Below are positions 26,352 to 35,050 of a stretch of 63,020 nucleotides of DNA, one piece after another. Position 1 is the first letter of the stretch. Each line of letters starts with the position of its first letter. Origin of the DNA: Flavobacteriaceae bacterium. GTDB taxonomy: Bacteria; Bacteroidota; Bacteroidia; Flavobacteriales; Flavobacteriaceae. The DNA lies in contig PBJZ01000002.1 of assembly GCA_002721275.1 (NCBI GenBank), forward strand, positions 95,284 to 158,303, written 5' to 3'. Position numbers and translations under genes: made by a program. Under the pieces are notes generated by a model that saw nothing but the letters and a program-made list of their open reading frames with translations, ran no database searches and was not told where the DNA came from.

Positions 26352-27754
26352 TGTTTTTCCAAAAGTACAACATTTTCAATATGATTTGTATGTGGAAACA
26401 TATCAACTGCTCTGCATCTGGTCATTTTGTAGTCATTGCTTAAATAACTCAAATCTCTAGCTTGTGTAGAACTATTGCAGCTAACGTAAATAAGCTTATT
26501 AGGAGAAATGGAGAGAATTTTATTAATTATACTTTTATCCATTCCATTTCTTGGCGGGTCAGTTATTATTATGTCAGGAATTCCATATTTTTTTGTAAAA
26601 ATTTCATTAAAATTATTTTTAACATCACCCAATTCAAAAAATACATTTTTTATTTTATTGTATATCGCATTATCCTTCGCTGCAATTATTGATTCTTTTA
26701 CTATATCAATTCCAACTACTTTTTTACATCTATTTGCAATGAATTGCGCAATAGTACCAGTCCCTGTGTATAAATCATATATTATTTCTTCTCCTGTTAG
26801 GTCTGCAAAATCTCTTATAATTTTGTAAAGCTCGTAGGCTTGATCAGAATTAGTTTGATAAAAAGATTTTATGTTTATTTTAAAATATAAATTTTCCATT
26901 TTTTCTATTATGTAATCTGAGCCATTAAAAAGTTCTATTTTTTGATCATATATTGAATCGTTAAGTTTTGTATTTACACAATAAAGGAGTGACTCAATTT
27001 TAAAATTATCCTTTAAAAAATTCATTACTTTTTTAATTTTTGGTCTATCATTAATAGAAAATTGAATAAGCACCATGAACTGATTTTCCGATGAATTCCT
27101 TATTATCATACTCCTTAAAAAACCAACATTTTTTTTTAGATTATAAAATCTCATTTTATTTGATAGACAAAATTCTTTTAGGCCATTTCTTATAAGATTA
27201 GATGGCTCTTTTTGAAGATAACATTGATTTATATCTACAACTTTATCCCACATTCCTGATTTATGAAGCCCCAGAGCATTTTTATCATTGATTTTTGTAG
27301 ATTTTCGAATTTCATCTTTTGATAACCACCTATTACTAGAAAATGAATATTCCATTTTATTTCGGTAGAAAAATTTTGAGTTAACCTTTTTAATTCTTTC
27401 AATTTTAGGAATAATCATTTTTGCAATGTGTTTTAGATTATGAAGTACCTCTTTTTGTTTGAATTTTAGTTGTGTTTTATAATCTAAATTTTGCCACTTA
27501 CAACCACCACAAGTACCAAAATGTTCACATATTGGTTTAATTCTATTAGACGATTTTTTATTTATTTTAATTAAATTTCCTTCCCAATATCCCTTTCTTT
27601 TTTTGTAAGTTTCAGTACTTATAAGGTCGCCCGGGACAACTCCATCTACAAATATAATCTGCCCTGATTCAGACTTAACTACCCCTTTTCCTTTTTTGTT
27701 AATATCAATAACTTCAAGATTTTCAAATTTTTCTTTTTTGAGCTTTCTGGACAT
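26348..27754 (-). CDS. rlmD: 23S rRNA (uracil-5-)-methyltransferase RlmD
   Basis: A 468-residue SAM-dependent RNA methyltransferase, homologous to the enzyme that makes m5U1939 in 23S rRNA. The N-terminal TRAM domain (about 8-65) is followed by iron-sulfur cluster cysteines in CEHFGTCGGCKWQ near 76. The SAM fold has YDLYTGTGTIAQF near 318 and ITDPPRNGMDKS near 397, and the catalytic Cys lies in KLIYVSCNSSTQARDL near 424. Whether it modifies U1939, U747 or both cannot be read from sequence. It heads an operon with two genes for exported proteins of unknown function. Confidence 0.92.
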   Translation of the reverse strand: MSRKLKKEKFENLEVIDINKKGKGVVKSESGQIIFVDGVVPGDLISTETYKKRKGYWEGNLIKINKKSSNRIKPICEHFGTCGGCKWQNLDYKTQLKFKQKEVLHNLKHIAKMIIPKIERIKKVNSKFFYRNKMEYSFSSNRWLSKDEIRKSTKINDKNALGLHKSGMWDKVVDINQCYLQKEPSNLIRNGLKEFCLSNKMRFYNLKKNVGFLRSMIIRNSSENQFMVLIQFSINDRPKIKKVMNFLKDNFKIESLLYCVNTKLNDSIYDQKIELFNGSDYIIEKMENLYFKINIKSFYQTNSDQAYELYKIIRDFADLTGEEIIYDLYTGTGTIAQFIANRCKKVVGIDIVKESIIAAKDNAIYNKIKNVFFELGDVKNNFNEIFTKKYGIPDIIITDPPRNGMDKSIINKILSISPNKLIYVSCNSSTQARDLSYLSNDYKMTRCRAVDMFPHTNHIENVVLLEKQ

Positions 27755-27843
27755 TATTTTTAAATATTTTTATTGAAATATATGTAAATTTATGGTGTAA
27801 TTAATTAAGTCAAATTAAATTAAAAATTCATTTTTTAAAATCT

Positions 27844-29088
27844 ATGCAAAAAATTATTGACTCTATCCAAAATCACTACATAAATCTCGAATATAATTTT
27901 GGAGCACACGATTATAATCCTTTACCAGTTGTTTTAAAAAAAGGTGAGGGTGTTTTTTTATGGGATGTTAATGATAAAAAATATTACGACTTTTTATCTT
28001 CTTATTCCGCTGTAAATCAAGGTCACTGTCATCCAAAGATAATTGATGAACTTATAAGTCAATCCAAGAAATTAACACTTACCTCAAGAGCATTTCACAA
28101 TGATAAATTAGGAGATTACATGAAGTTTGCTACTAATTTGTTTGGGTATGATAGGCTTTTGCCCATGAATACGGGTGCTGAAGCTGTTGAAACCGCTATT
28201 AAAATATCAAGAAAATGGGGACACACAATTAAGGGAATAGATGAGAACAATGCCCAAATTATTGTTTGTCATAATAATTTTCATGGAAGAACCACAACAA
28301 TAATTTCTTTCTCCTCCCATTCTGGTTCAAAAGATTTTTTTGGTCCACATACACCAGGATTTATTCATATTCCATACAACGATATAAATTCTTTGAATAA
28401 CACATTAATATCAAATAAAAATATTGTTGGGTTTCTTGTCGAACCTATTCAGGGTGAGGCAGGAGTTAATGTCCCAGAGGATGGTTACCTATCAAAGGCA
28501 AAGAAAATATGTTCAGAAAATAATGTTTTATTTATTGCAGATGAGATTCAAACTGGCCTAGGTCGAACCGGAAAACTATTAGCTACTGATTATGAAGATG
28601 CAAGACCCGATATACTTATTCTTGGCAAAGCACTTTCGGGTGGAACGATACCTGTATCTGCTGTTTTATCTGACTCACCAATTATGGATGTTATTCAACC
28701 TGGTCAGCACGGAAGTACTTTTGGAGGAAACCCCCTAGCATCTGCCGTTGCAAAACAAGCACTAAAAGTATTAACCGATGATAATTTGATTGAAAATTCA
28801 AGGAAATTAGGAGAGTATTTTAGAAATGAAATAAACAATTATATCAAATCATCAAATATTGTAAAGCTTGTAAGAGGTAAAGGCTTGCTCAATGCCATAG
28901 TTATAAATGATAATAGTGAGAGTCAAACTGCATGGAACATATGTCTTAGATTAAGAGATAACGGTCTTTTGGCAAAACCGACTCATGGCAACATAATAAG
29001 ATTTTCTCCTCCTTTAGTAATAACCTATAATCAAATTAAAGATTGTTTGAGTATAATTAAAAAAACATTAAAAGAATTTGAACTATAA
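27844..29088 (+). CDS. rocD: Ornithine aminotransferase RocD
   Basis: A 414-residue PLP enzyme that converts ornithine and 2-oxoglutarate to glutamate-5-semialdehyde and glutamate. The N-terminus has the ornithine aminotransferase signature GAHDYNPLPVVLKKGEGVFLWD, here abbreviated at its end, then SAVNQGHCHPKI, MNTGAEAVETAIK, FIADEIQTGLGRTGK and the PLP lysine in LILGKALSGGTIPVSA near 262. All expected features are present. It would complete a methylarginine/citrulline-to-ornithine route with the DDAH and CtlX genes at 56667-58495. The divergent rlmD lies 90 bases upstream. Confidence 0.93.
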   Translation: MQKIIDSIQNHYINLEYNFGAHDYNPLPVVLKKGEGVFLWDVNDKKYYDFLSSYSAVNQGHCHPKIIDELISQSKKLTLTSRAFHNDKLGDYMKFATNLFGYDRLLPMNTGAEAVETAIKISRKWGHTIKGIDENNAQIIVCHNNFHGRTTTIISFSSHSGSKDFFGPHTPGFIHIPYNDINSLNNTLISNKNIVGFLVEPIQGEAGVNVPEDGYLSKAKKICSENNVLFIADEIQTGLGRTGKLLATDYEDARPDILILGKALSGGTIPVSAVLSDSPIMDVIQPGQHGSTFGGNPLASAVAKQALKVLTDDNLIENSRKLGEYFRNEINNYIKSSNIVKLVRGKGLLNAIVINDNSESQTAWNICLRLRDNGLLAKPTHGNIIRFSPPLVITYNQIKDCLSIIKKTLKEFEL

Positions 29089-29106
29089 TTAACTTTATAA
29101 CAATAT

Positions 29107-30249
29107 ATGATGGAAATTTATTTCGATAATGCTGCTACTACTCCGCTGAGAAAAGAGGTTATTGAGGAGATAAATAGCTGTCTAAAAGAGAATTTTGGGA
29201 ATCCCTCTTCGTCACATTCTTTTGGACGTTTAGCGAAGGCAAAACTAGAACTAGCAAGAAACAGTATCGCAAGCCATTTTAATGCATTACCGGGAGAAAT
29301 TGTGTTTACATCAGGTGGAACCGAGTCTGACAACATGCTAATTAACTGTGCTGTTAATGATCTTGGTGTGTCTACAATAATATCTTCAAAAATTGAACAT
29401 CACGCCGTTCTTCACACTATTGAGAATTTAGAATCAAAATCTGTTAATGTTAGGTATGTTAGAACAACTAGTGATGGTAAAATTGATTATAAACACCTCG
29501 AAGAACTATTAATAGAGGATGATACAAAAAAATTGGTTACTCTAATGTATGTCAATAATGAGATTGGTACAATTTTGGATCTTGAGTTAGTTGGCAATCT
29601 TTGCTCTGAACACAATGCTTTATTTCATACAGATGCTGTTCAAGGAGTAGCACATTTTGAGATAAATTTAAAAAAATTGAAAATTGATTTTTTGTCTGCA
29701 GCTGCACACAAATTTCATGGTCCCAAGGGTGTTGGTTTTTCTTATGTTAAAAATAAATCTGGCATTAAATCTTTTATTATGGGAGGATCACAGGAGAGAG
29801 GATTAAGAGCTGGTACAGAGGCTCTACCTAATATTCTTGGTATGGAAAAAGCTCTTTCAATTTCTTACAATAACTTAGATTCTGAAAGACAATATATACA
29901 ATCAATTAAAGACTATTTTATTAGTTCAATAAAAAAAATATTTCCAAAAGTAGTTTTTAATGGATGCTGCTCTGACAGTAAAAATAGTACTTACACATTA
30001 TTGAATGTTGCTTTACCAATTACAAATGAAAAATCTGCACTTTTAGATTTTCAACTTGATCTTAAGGGTGTTGCTTGTTCAAAAGGTAGCGCGTGTCAAT
30101 CTGGAGTTAATACTGGTTCACACGTATTAAAAGAAGTTCGAAAAAATGAGCTAGTTTTCTGGCCGTCTTTAAGGTTTTCCTTTTCATGCTTCAATACTAA
30201 AAAGGAAGTGGATTATTTAATGAATATATTAAAAGGTTTTAAAAGTTGA
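29107..30249 (+). CDS. Cysteine desulfurase (NifS/IscS-type)
   Basis: A 380-residue class V PLP enzyme releasing sulfur from cysteine. It has YFDNAATTPLR at the start, NPSSSHSFGR, FTSGGTESDNM near 76, EIGTILD, HTDAVQGVAHF, the PLP lysine in AAAHKFHGPKG near 200 and the persulfide Cys in the short loop GSACQSG near 330. The short active-site loop and NifS/IscS start separate it from SufS-type enzymes. No isc, suf or tRNA-thiolation genes adjoin it, so the sulfur acceptor is unknown. Two consecutive ATG codons are possible starts; I use the first. Confidence 0.9.
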   Translation: MMEIYFDNAATTPLRKEVIEEINSCLKENFGNPSSSHSFGRLAKAKLELARNSIASHFNALPGEIVFTSGGTESDNMLINCAVNDLGVSTIISSKIEHHAVLHTIENLESKSVNVRYVRTTSDGKIDYKHLEELLIEDDTKKLVTLMYVNNEIGTILDLELVGNLCSEHNALFHTDAVQGVAHFEINLKKLKIDFLSAAAHKFHGPKGVGFSYVKNKSGIKSFIMGGSQERGLRAGTEALPNILGMEKALSISYNNLDSERQYIQSIKDYFISSIKKIFPKVVFNGCCSDSKNSTYTLLNVALPITNEKSALLDFQLDLKGVACSKGSACQSGVNTGSHVLKEVRKNELVFWPSLRFSFSCFNTKKEVDYLMNILKGFKS

Positions 30250-30251
30250 GG

Positions 30252-31907
30252 TTACTTATTTCTAAATATTTTTGCATTATATTCCTTTTCATTCTCGAGA
30301 TAATCAGACACAATAATTTTTAACCTATAATCACTTTCATTTATTTTTAGATCAGATAAATCAAATGAAATGGTATTGTTTTTTGTTTCATGTTCAAATA
30401 AGACCCATTTATCATTGATGAAACCATTAATTTTTTTAATTCCAGATAAATCATCAAATACCTTTAATATCAATTTCTTTTTTTTTCTGATTGATTGATT
30501 ATTACGAAAATTTAATGGATTAATAGAGGGTGAGATAGTATCAAAAGATAAGGTATATTTTCCCAATTTTTTTGTCTCTATACTCCATATATTATTTTGT
30601 TTTTTTGTTTTAATGAATTCGGGTTTATTTTTTTTATTTATAAATGAAATAAAACTCTTTTGTTTTTTGATTGAGTCTAAATGTTTTACATCAAAAATGA
30701 TTTTTATTTTTTTATCAATTGGATACAGGTTTTTACCTAAATCTAATGTATCACCTGAGTAATCGAAAGGTATGTTAATATCATCAAAGAATGTATTTTT
30801 TTTAATCTCAACTTTTACATTTTTTGATTTAAACGAGTATTCATATTTAGATTTTACATTATGATTATTCTGATATTTTTTTAATGAATCAATTTTTTTT
30901 CCTTCAAAAATTAATTTTACTCGAATTTTATTACCATTAAAATCCTCAATTTCTAGTAATCCATTATATACATTGTTTTTTTCAACATTGATGATTCCAT
31001 TAAATTTTTTTTTGATGAATGTATATTTTGATTTTGGATGGGTAAAAAGTTTTTGTATTTTATTTTTATTAATATACCAATTTTTATAATCAACAAATAG
31101 CTGTAGATATCTCTTATCAAATAAACTTATGGTGTCCATTTTATAATTATAAATAAGCTTATTATTAATTTTTAATGAAATAGAGTAGGCTCCATTTTTA
31201 CTATTTGATCTATCTTGCTTATCAAAGTAATTAATTCCTATTCCTAACCTACCAATATTTTGAATTGTGTCTGTGATTATTAAGTCAGACTCCACTTTTT
31301 TTATTTTTAACTTTTTAAGCAGATCATAAGATCCATCATTATTCACATTGTATAAATAAATATCATTAATTTTTGGTCTTAAAGTATCAATTACATTATT
31401 TAAAATTTTTAAAGGATTGATAGGGTAATTTGTTTTGGAGTCTCTTATTTCAAAATGAAGATGGGGGCCGGTGCTACTACCAGTGTTACCACTGAATCCA
31501 ATTAATGTGCCTGCATTCAAAACAAAAATATCAGTACTTGGATAAACTTCAATTTCATATGATTTATTTTTGTACTGAATTTCCTTAACGAATTTTTCAA
31601 TTTTATCAGAAAATTTTTTTAAATGTGCATATACAGAAGTTGTTCCATCATTGTGCTCTATATATATAGCTTTTCCAAAACTCCCTTTGGAGACTTTTAT
31701 TCTCTTAACTATTCCATCTTTTACTGTAAAAATATTTATCCCTTGCTTGCCCTGTGTTTTTATGTCAACACCTGAATGAAAGTGAGTATTTCTTATTTCG
31801 CCAAATGTCCCAGAGATTTTTATTGGGATTTTAATCGGGTTAGTTGTTTGACCCTTTAAGTTTAAGGTTAAGAGAAAGTAAATTGAAAAAAAATATTTTC
31901 TTTTCAT
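30252..31907 (-). CDS. M23 family metallopeptidase (peptidoglycan endopeptidase-like)
   Basis: A 551-residue exported protein. A signal peptide (KYFFSIYFLLTLNLKGQ) is followed directly by the LytM/M23 domain at about 20-185 with zinc-binding HFHSGVDIKT near 42 and HLHFEIRDS near 151; TSVYAHLKKFS lies between. The remaining two-thirds is lysine-rich, beta-sheet-like sequence without a domain I recognise. M23 enzymes cut peptide bonds in peptidoglycan; the complete zinc motif suggests activity. I use ATG at 31907; a GTG one codon earlier is possible. It is divergent from the coiled-coil/zapA pair. Confidence 0.88.
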   Translation of the reverse strand: MKRKYFFSIYFLLTLNLKGQTTNPIKIPIKISGTFGEIRNTHFHSGVDIKTQGKQGINIFTVKDGIVKRIKVSKGSFGKAIYIEHNDGTTSVYAHLKKFSDKIEKFVKEIQYKNKSYEIEVYPSTDIFVLNAGTLIGFSGNTGSSTGPHLHFEIRDSKTNYPINPLKILNNVIDTLRPKINDIYLYNVNNDGSYDLLKKLKIKKVESDLIITDTIQNIGRLGIGINYFDKQDRSNSKNGAYSISLKINNKLIYNYKMDTISLFDKRYLQLFVDYKNWYINKNKIQKLFTHPKSKYTFIKKKFNGIINVEKNNVYNGLLEIEDFNGNKIRVKLIFEGKKIDSLKKYQNNHNVKSKYEYSFKSKNVKVEIKKNTFFDDINIPFDYSGDTLDLGKNLYPIDKKIKIIFDVKHLDSIKKQKSFISFINKKNKPEFIKTKKQNNIWSIETKKLGKYTLSFDTISPSINPLNFRNNQSIRKKKKLILKVFDDLSGIKKINGFINDKWVLFEHETKNNTISFDLSDLKINESDYRLKIIVSDYLENEKEYNAKIFRNK

Positions 31908-31955
31908 CACTATAATTTTAATTTAGAAAAATAAAATAAATTATTTATAAATATT

Positions 31956-31963
31956 TAGTTTTG
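31956..31963 (+). promoter_or_regulatory. Putative -7 promoter element of the coiled-coil/zapA operon
   Basis: TAGTTTTG matches TAnnTTTG and ends 9 bases before the ATG at 31973. It would drive the small coiled-coil gene, zapA and perhaps the 6S RNA. Confidence 0.4.
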
Positions 31964-31972
31964 TGAATAACT

Positions 31973-32275
31973 ATGAATAATTACGAAAAAAACATGAGTA
32001 TTTTAGAGAGTAAAATTATTTTACTTTTAAATAAATTAAAAGAAAATCACTTGGAGCTAAATAAAATAAGTCAAAAATTAACGACTTATGAGAAAACAGA
32101 GCGTGAATTTAAGAACAAGTTAATTAGAATTAAAAAAGAAAACGATTCGCTTAAAATTTCAAACAGTTTGTCAATGAATTCTGATTCAAAAGTGTTTGCT
32201 AAAAGAAAGATTAATAAAATTATTGACGAAATTGATAAATGTATTTTTAATCTTTCTGATATTAATATGAAATAA
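31973..32275 (+). CDS. Small coiled-coil protein upstream of zapA
   Basis: A 100-residue protein without signal or membrane segment. Residues 5-60 form a predicted coiled coil by heptad spacing (ILESKIILLLNKLKENHLEL and following), and the C-terminus ends AKRKINKIIDEIDKCIFNL. Bacteroidota commonly have such a coiled-coil gene before zapA with a similar KINxxxxEIDKCI tail. By size and shape it resembles ZapB-like division factors, but homology to ZapB is not shown. zapA follows after 9 bases, so the two are cotranscribed. Confidence 0.75.
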   Translation: MNNYEKNMSILESKIILLLNKLKENHLELNKISQKLTTYEKTEREFKNKLIRIKKENDSLKISNSLSMNSDSKVFAKRKINKIIDEIDKCIFNLSDINMK

Positions 32276-32284
32276 TTTTTTTAA

Positions 32285-32581
32285 ATGGGTGAAACAATTA
32301 AAATTAAATTAGAAATTGCAAATAGGTTATATCCACTTACTATTAACCAGGAACAAGAAGAATCATTAAGAGATTCGGCATTAAAAATTAATCAAATGAT
32401 AAAAAAGTTTGAAAATAATTATGAGGTAAGAGACAAACAAGATGTCTTAGCTATGTGTTCTTTACATTTTGCTTCTATTGCAAATAAAAATATTAAGGAA
32501 GTTAATAATTCATCGAGTGAAGATGATGAAAAGATATTGGAGCTAATTGATTTAATTGATGTACATTTAAAAACGTACTAG
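32285..32581 (+). CDS. zapA: Cell division protein ZapA
   Basis: ZapA crosslinks and stabilises FtsZ filaments at the division ring. The 98-residue protein begins with a ZapA-type beta-hairpin (IKIKLEIANRLYPLTINQEQEESLRDSALK, given in part) followed by an amphipathic coiled-coil half. Length is normal. It sits between the coiled-coil gene and a 6S RNA, the usual flavobacterial neighbourhood. Confidence 0.85.
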   Translation: MGETIKIKLEIANRLYPLTINQEQEESLRDSALKINQMIKKFENNYEVRDKQDVLAMCSLHFASIANKNIKEVNNSSSEDDEKILELIDLIDVHLKTY

Positions 32582-32590
32582 TTATAAATT

Positions 32591-32753
32591 AAACCCGTAC
32601 TAGTGAGTGTTTGACAAACTTAACGTTTAATATTTTTAAAAGGAGTGAGTCATAATTGTAAAAGCAAGCTGTTTATTAACAGATCCTTGATCAGTTAGTT
32701 AGCTCCAAACTTGTTTTTTTGAAGTTTGTTCAAAAAAAAACTAGGACGGGTTT
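32591..32753 (+). ncRNA. ssrS: 6S RNA (6S-Flavo type)
   Basis: 6S RNA mimics an open promoter and binds RNA polymerase. This 163-base stretch folds as a long interrupted rod. Closing stem: AAACCCGT (32591-32598) with ACGGGTTT (32746-32753), extended by CTAG (32600-32603) with CTAG (32741-32744). Second stem: ACAAACTT (32614-32621) with AAGTTTGT (32722-32729), extended by TTG-CAA. Beyond a large A/T-rich bubble, GGAG (32642-32645) pairs with CTCC (32703-32706), and a small CTGTT-TATT-AACAG hairpin caps the apical part. The shape and the place directly after zapA match the known 6S-Flavo family. Strand follows from zapA context. The end abuts the convergent glpF stop. Confidence 0.85.
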
Positions 32754-32755
32754 TT

Positions 32756-33499
32756 CTAAGAGATAATAGAATAAAAAGCTCCAGCAACAATTCCACCAAA
32801 TAAGGGCCCAAAAACAGGAATCCAAGAATATTTCCAGTCTGGATTTTTATTTTTTCTGGGTAAAAGTGAGTATATTAATCGAGGTCCTAAATCCCTAGCT
32901 GGGTTAATTGCAAATCCAGTATTTCCTCCCAGACTCATACCAATTACAATAACTACAATACCTATGGGCAGAGCATCAAGGGAGCCTAATCCAAAATTTA
33001 CAATATTAACCCCTTCAACAATTATATTTGGTCCAACAATAGATAACGCGCAAAAGACCAAAACAAAAGTGCCAATTGTTTCAGCAAAGAAATTATTTTT
33101 AAAATTTCTAATTGCTGGACCTGTACAAAAAGTACCTCTCACGACTTCTTCATCCTTTGATATCTTATAATGATCTATATAAGCTATATAACTTAAACAT
33201 GAGCCAATCATTGCCCCAATCAACTGAGCCATAAAATATAGCGGAACCAAATCCCAGGAAAACTTTCCAGCTATTGCAAGTCCCAAAGTCACAGCTGGGT
33301 TCAAATGCGCACCACTTATATTACTAGCAATGAAAACACCTATAAAAACAGAAAAACCCCAGGCCAACGTGATTAATAACCATGGATTTTGACCTTCCCC
33401 GTTTGTTTTTTTCAAATTTACATTTGATACTACTCCTTGCCCTAGTAAAATGAGAAAGGATGTTCCAATTAATTCAGCTAAAAATGGTGTTAAAATCAT
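32756..33499 (-). CDS. glpF: Glycerol uptake facilitator (aquaporin family)
   Basis: A 247-residue channel with six hydrophobic segments and two half-helices carrying the NPA motifs: SGAHLNPAVTLGLA near 67 and GFAINPARDLGPRL near 199. The Asp after the second NPAR is typical of glycerol facilitators rather than water-only aquaporins. It overlaps glpD by 4 bases (ATGA) and is third in a glpK-glpD-glpF operon, which supports glycerol as substrate. Its stop lies 2 bases beyond the 6S RNA on the other strand. Confidence 0.92.
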   Translation of the reverse strand: MILTPFLAELIGTSFLILLGQGVVSNVNLKKTNGEGQNPWLLITLAWGFSVFIGVFIASNISGAHLNPAVTLGLAIAGKFSWDLVPLYFMAQLIGAMIGSCLSYIAYIDHYKISKDEEVVRGTFCTGPAIRNFKNNFFAETIGTFVLVFCALSIVGPNIIVEGVNIVNFGLGSLDALPIGIVVIVIGMSLGGNTGFAINPARDLGPRLIYSLLPRKNKNPDWKYSWIPVFGPLFGGIVAGAFYSIIS

Positions 33500-35049
33500 A
33501 ATTTATATTTTTTTGATAAAGATAAAAAAGATAATTTTTGTTGTTCCATCCATGAACCATCTTTTTTGAGCTCCTTAGCCATAATAGATAAGACTTCGTC
33601 AACTAACTTTTCAGTTTCAACTACATTCAAAAATAAGCAACGAGTTCTTCTTGCCAAAATATCCTCTAATGTAATTGCCATTTCATATCGAATTGCCCAC
33701 AAAATTTGATTTTTAGTAATAAAGAGTTCTTTTGATAAAGATCTGTTACTGTCTCTATTTGAAGAGATATTTAAGATCTTATTCTTATCAGATCCGTAAA
33801 TATATAGAGGGTCATCAAAATTTGGATTTAATTTGTATCCATGAATTTTAATTTTTTTGGTTTTACTTGGAATACGTTTTAAACCTCCAACAATTTCTGC
33901 CGAATTTGTCGCATCTTCCCCAATTTTTCTATATGTAGTCCATTTCCCACCTAATATGCTTATTAGTCCGCTTGTACTTATATTAATTTTGTGATGACGT
34001 GAAATTTCTTTTGTGGTTTGACTATTATCAATTCGAGCTAAGGGTCTTAATCCCACAAATATGCTTTTTATATCTTTTTTTTTTGGTTTTGTAGTCATAT
34101 ACTTACCAGCATTAGAAATAATAAAGTCAATTTCTTCATTCAAGGCTTGTGGTTCAATTTTTGCTGTGTTTACCGTTGTATCAGTGGTTCCTAAAATCAC
34201 ATACTTATGCCAAGGTACGGCAAATAGAACTCTTCCATCAGTAGTGTGAGGAACCATTATGGCATGATCGCTATTAAGAAATTTTTTTTCTAAAACTATA
34301 TGAACCCCTTGGCTTGGTTGAATCATCTTTAGAGATTTTTGGTTATCCATTTTCATAACTGAATCTGAAAAGACGCCTGTAGCATTAATTATAACTTTAG
34401 ATTTGATCTCATGAGTTCTATTTTTTAACAAATCCCTTGTTCTAAGCCCTGAGATTGAATTATCGCTACTCTTAATTAGATCAATTGCTTCGAAATAATT
34501 AATTATTGTTGCGCCATAATTCTCAGCTGTTTGAGCAAGACTTATTGCCATTCTTGAGTCATCAAATTGACCGTCAAAATAAATTACACCACCTTTCAGT
34601 CCTTTTTTATTAACATTAGGAATTAACTTTTCTGTTTCCTCTTTGTCAATGATTGTTGAGGTCCCAATACCAAAATCCCCTGACATCATATCATATATTT
34701 TTAGACCGATTCCATAAAATGGGCTACTCCACCAATCATAGGATGGAATAACAAAACTCAAATCTTTAACTAAATGAGGTGCATTACTTCTTAATATCCC
34801 TCTTTCTTTAAGTGCTTCAATCACTAACGACACGTCTCCATTTTGAAGGTATCTCACCCCTCCATGTATAAGTTTAGTACTTCTTGATGATGTTCCTTTT
34901 GAAAAATCATATTTTTCAATTAAAAGTGTTTTATGCCCTCTGGATGCAGAATCAATGGCAGTACCAATTCCAGATGCTCCTCCTCCAATGATAACAATAT
35001 CCCATTCTTTATTACTAGTTATTTTAGAAAGACTTTTGGTTCTATTCAA
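33496..35049 (-). CDS. glpD: Glycerol-3-phosphate dehydrogenase GlpD
   Basis: A 517-residue FAD enzyme that oxidises glycerol-3-phosphate to dihydroxyacetone phosphate at the membrane and feeds electrons to the respiratory chain. It has the FAD motif DIVIIGGGASGIGTAIDSA near 17, KGTSSRSTKLIHGGVRYLQ near 51, the substrate region VGLRPLAR near 330, GGKWTTYRKIGEDA near 366 and the C-terminal DAO domain. I take TTG at 35049 as the start, just before the FAD motif; no ATG is available there. It overlaps the glpK end and the glpF start, so the three are translationally linked. Confidence 0.92.
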   Translation of the reverse strand: MNRTKSLSKITSNKEWDIVIIGGGASGIGTAIDSASRGHKTLLIEKYDFSKGTSSRSTKLIHGGVRYLQNGDVSLVIEALKERGILRSNAPHLVKDLSFVIPSYDWWSSPFYGIGLKIYDMMSGDFGIGTSTIIDKEETEKLIPNVNKKGLKGGVIYFDGQFDDSRMAISLAQTAENYGATIINYFEAIDLIKSSDNSISGLRTRDLLKNRTHEIKSKVIINATGVFSDSVMKMDNQKSLKMIQPSQGVHIVLEKKFLNSDHAIMVPHTTDGRVLFAVPWHKYVILGTTDTTVNTAKIEPQALNEEIDFIISNAGKYMTTKPKKKDIKSIFVGLRPLARIDNSQTTKEISRHHKINISTSGLISILGGKWTTYRKIGEDATNSAEIVGGLKRIPSKTKKIKIHGYKLNPNFDDPLYIYGSDKNKILNISSNRDSNRSLSKELFITKNQILWAIRYEMAITLEDILARRTRCLFLNVVETEKLVDEVLSIMAKELKKDGSWMEQQKLSFLSLSKKYKL

Positions 35050-35050
35050 T

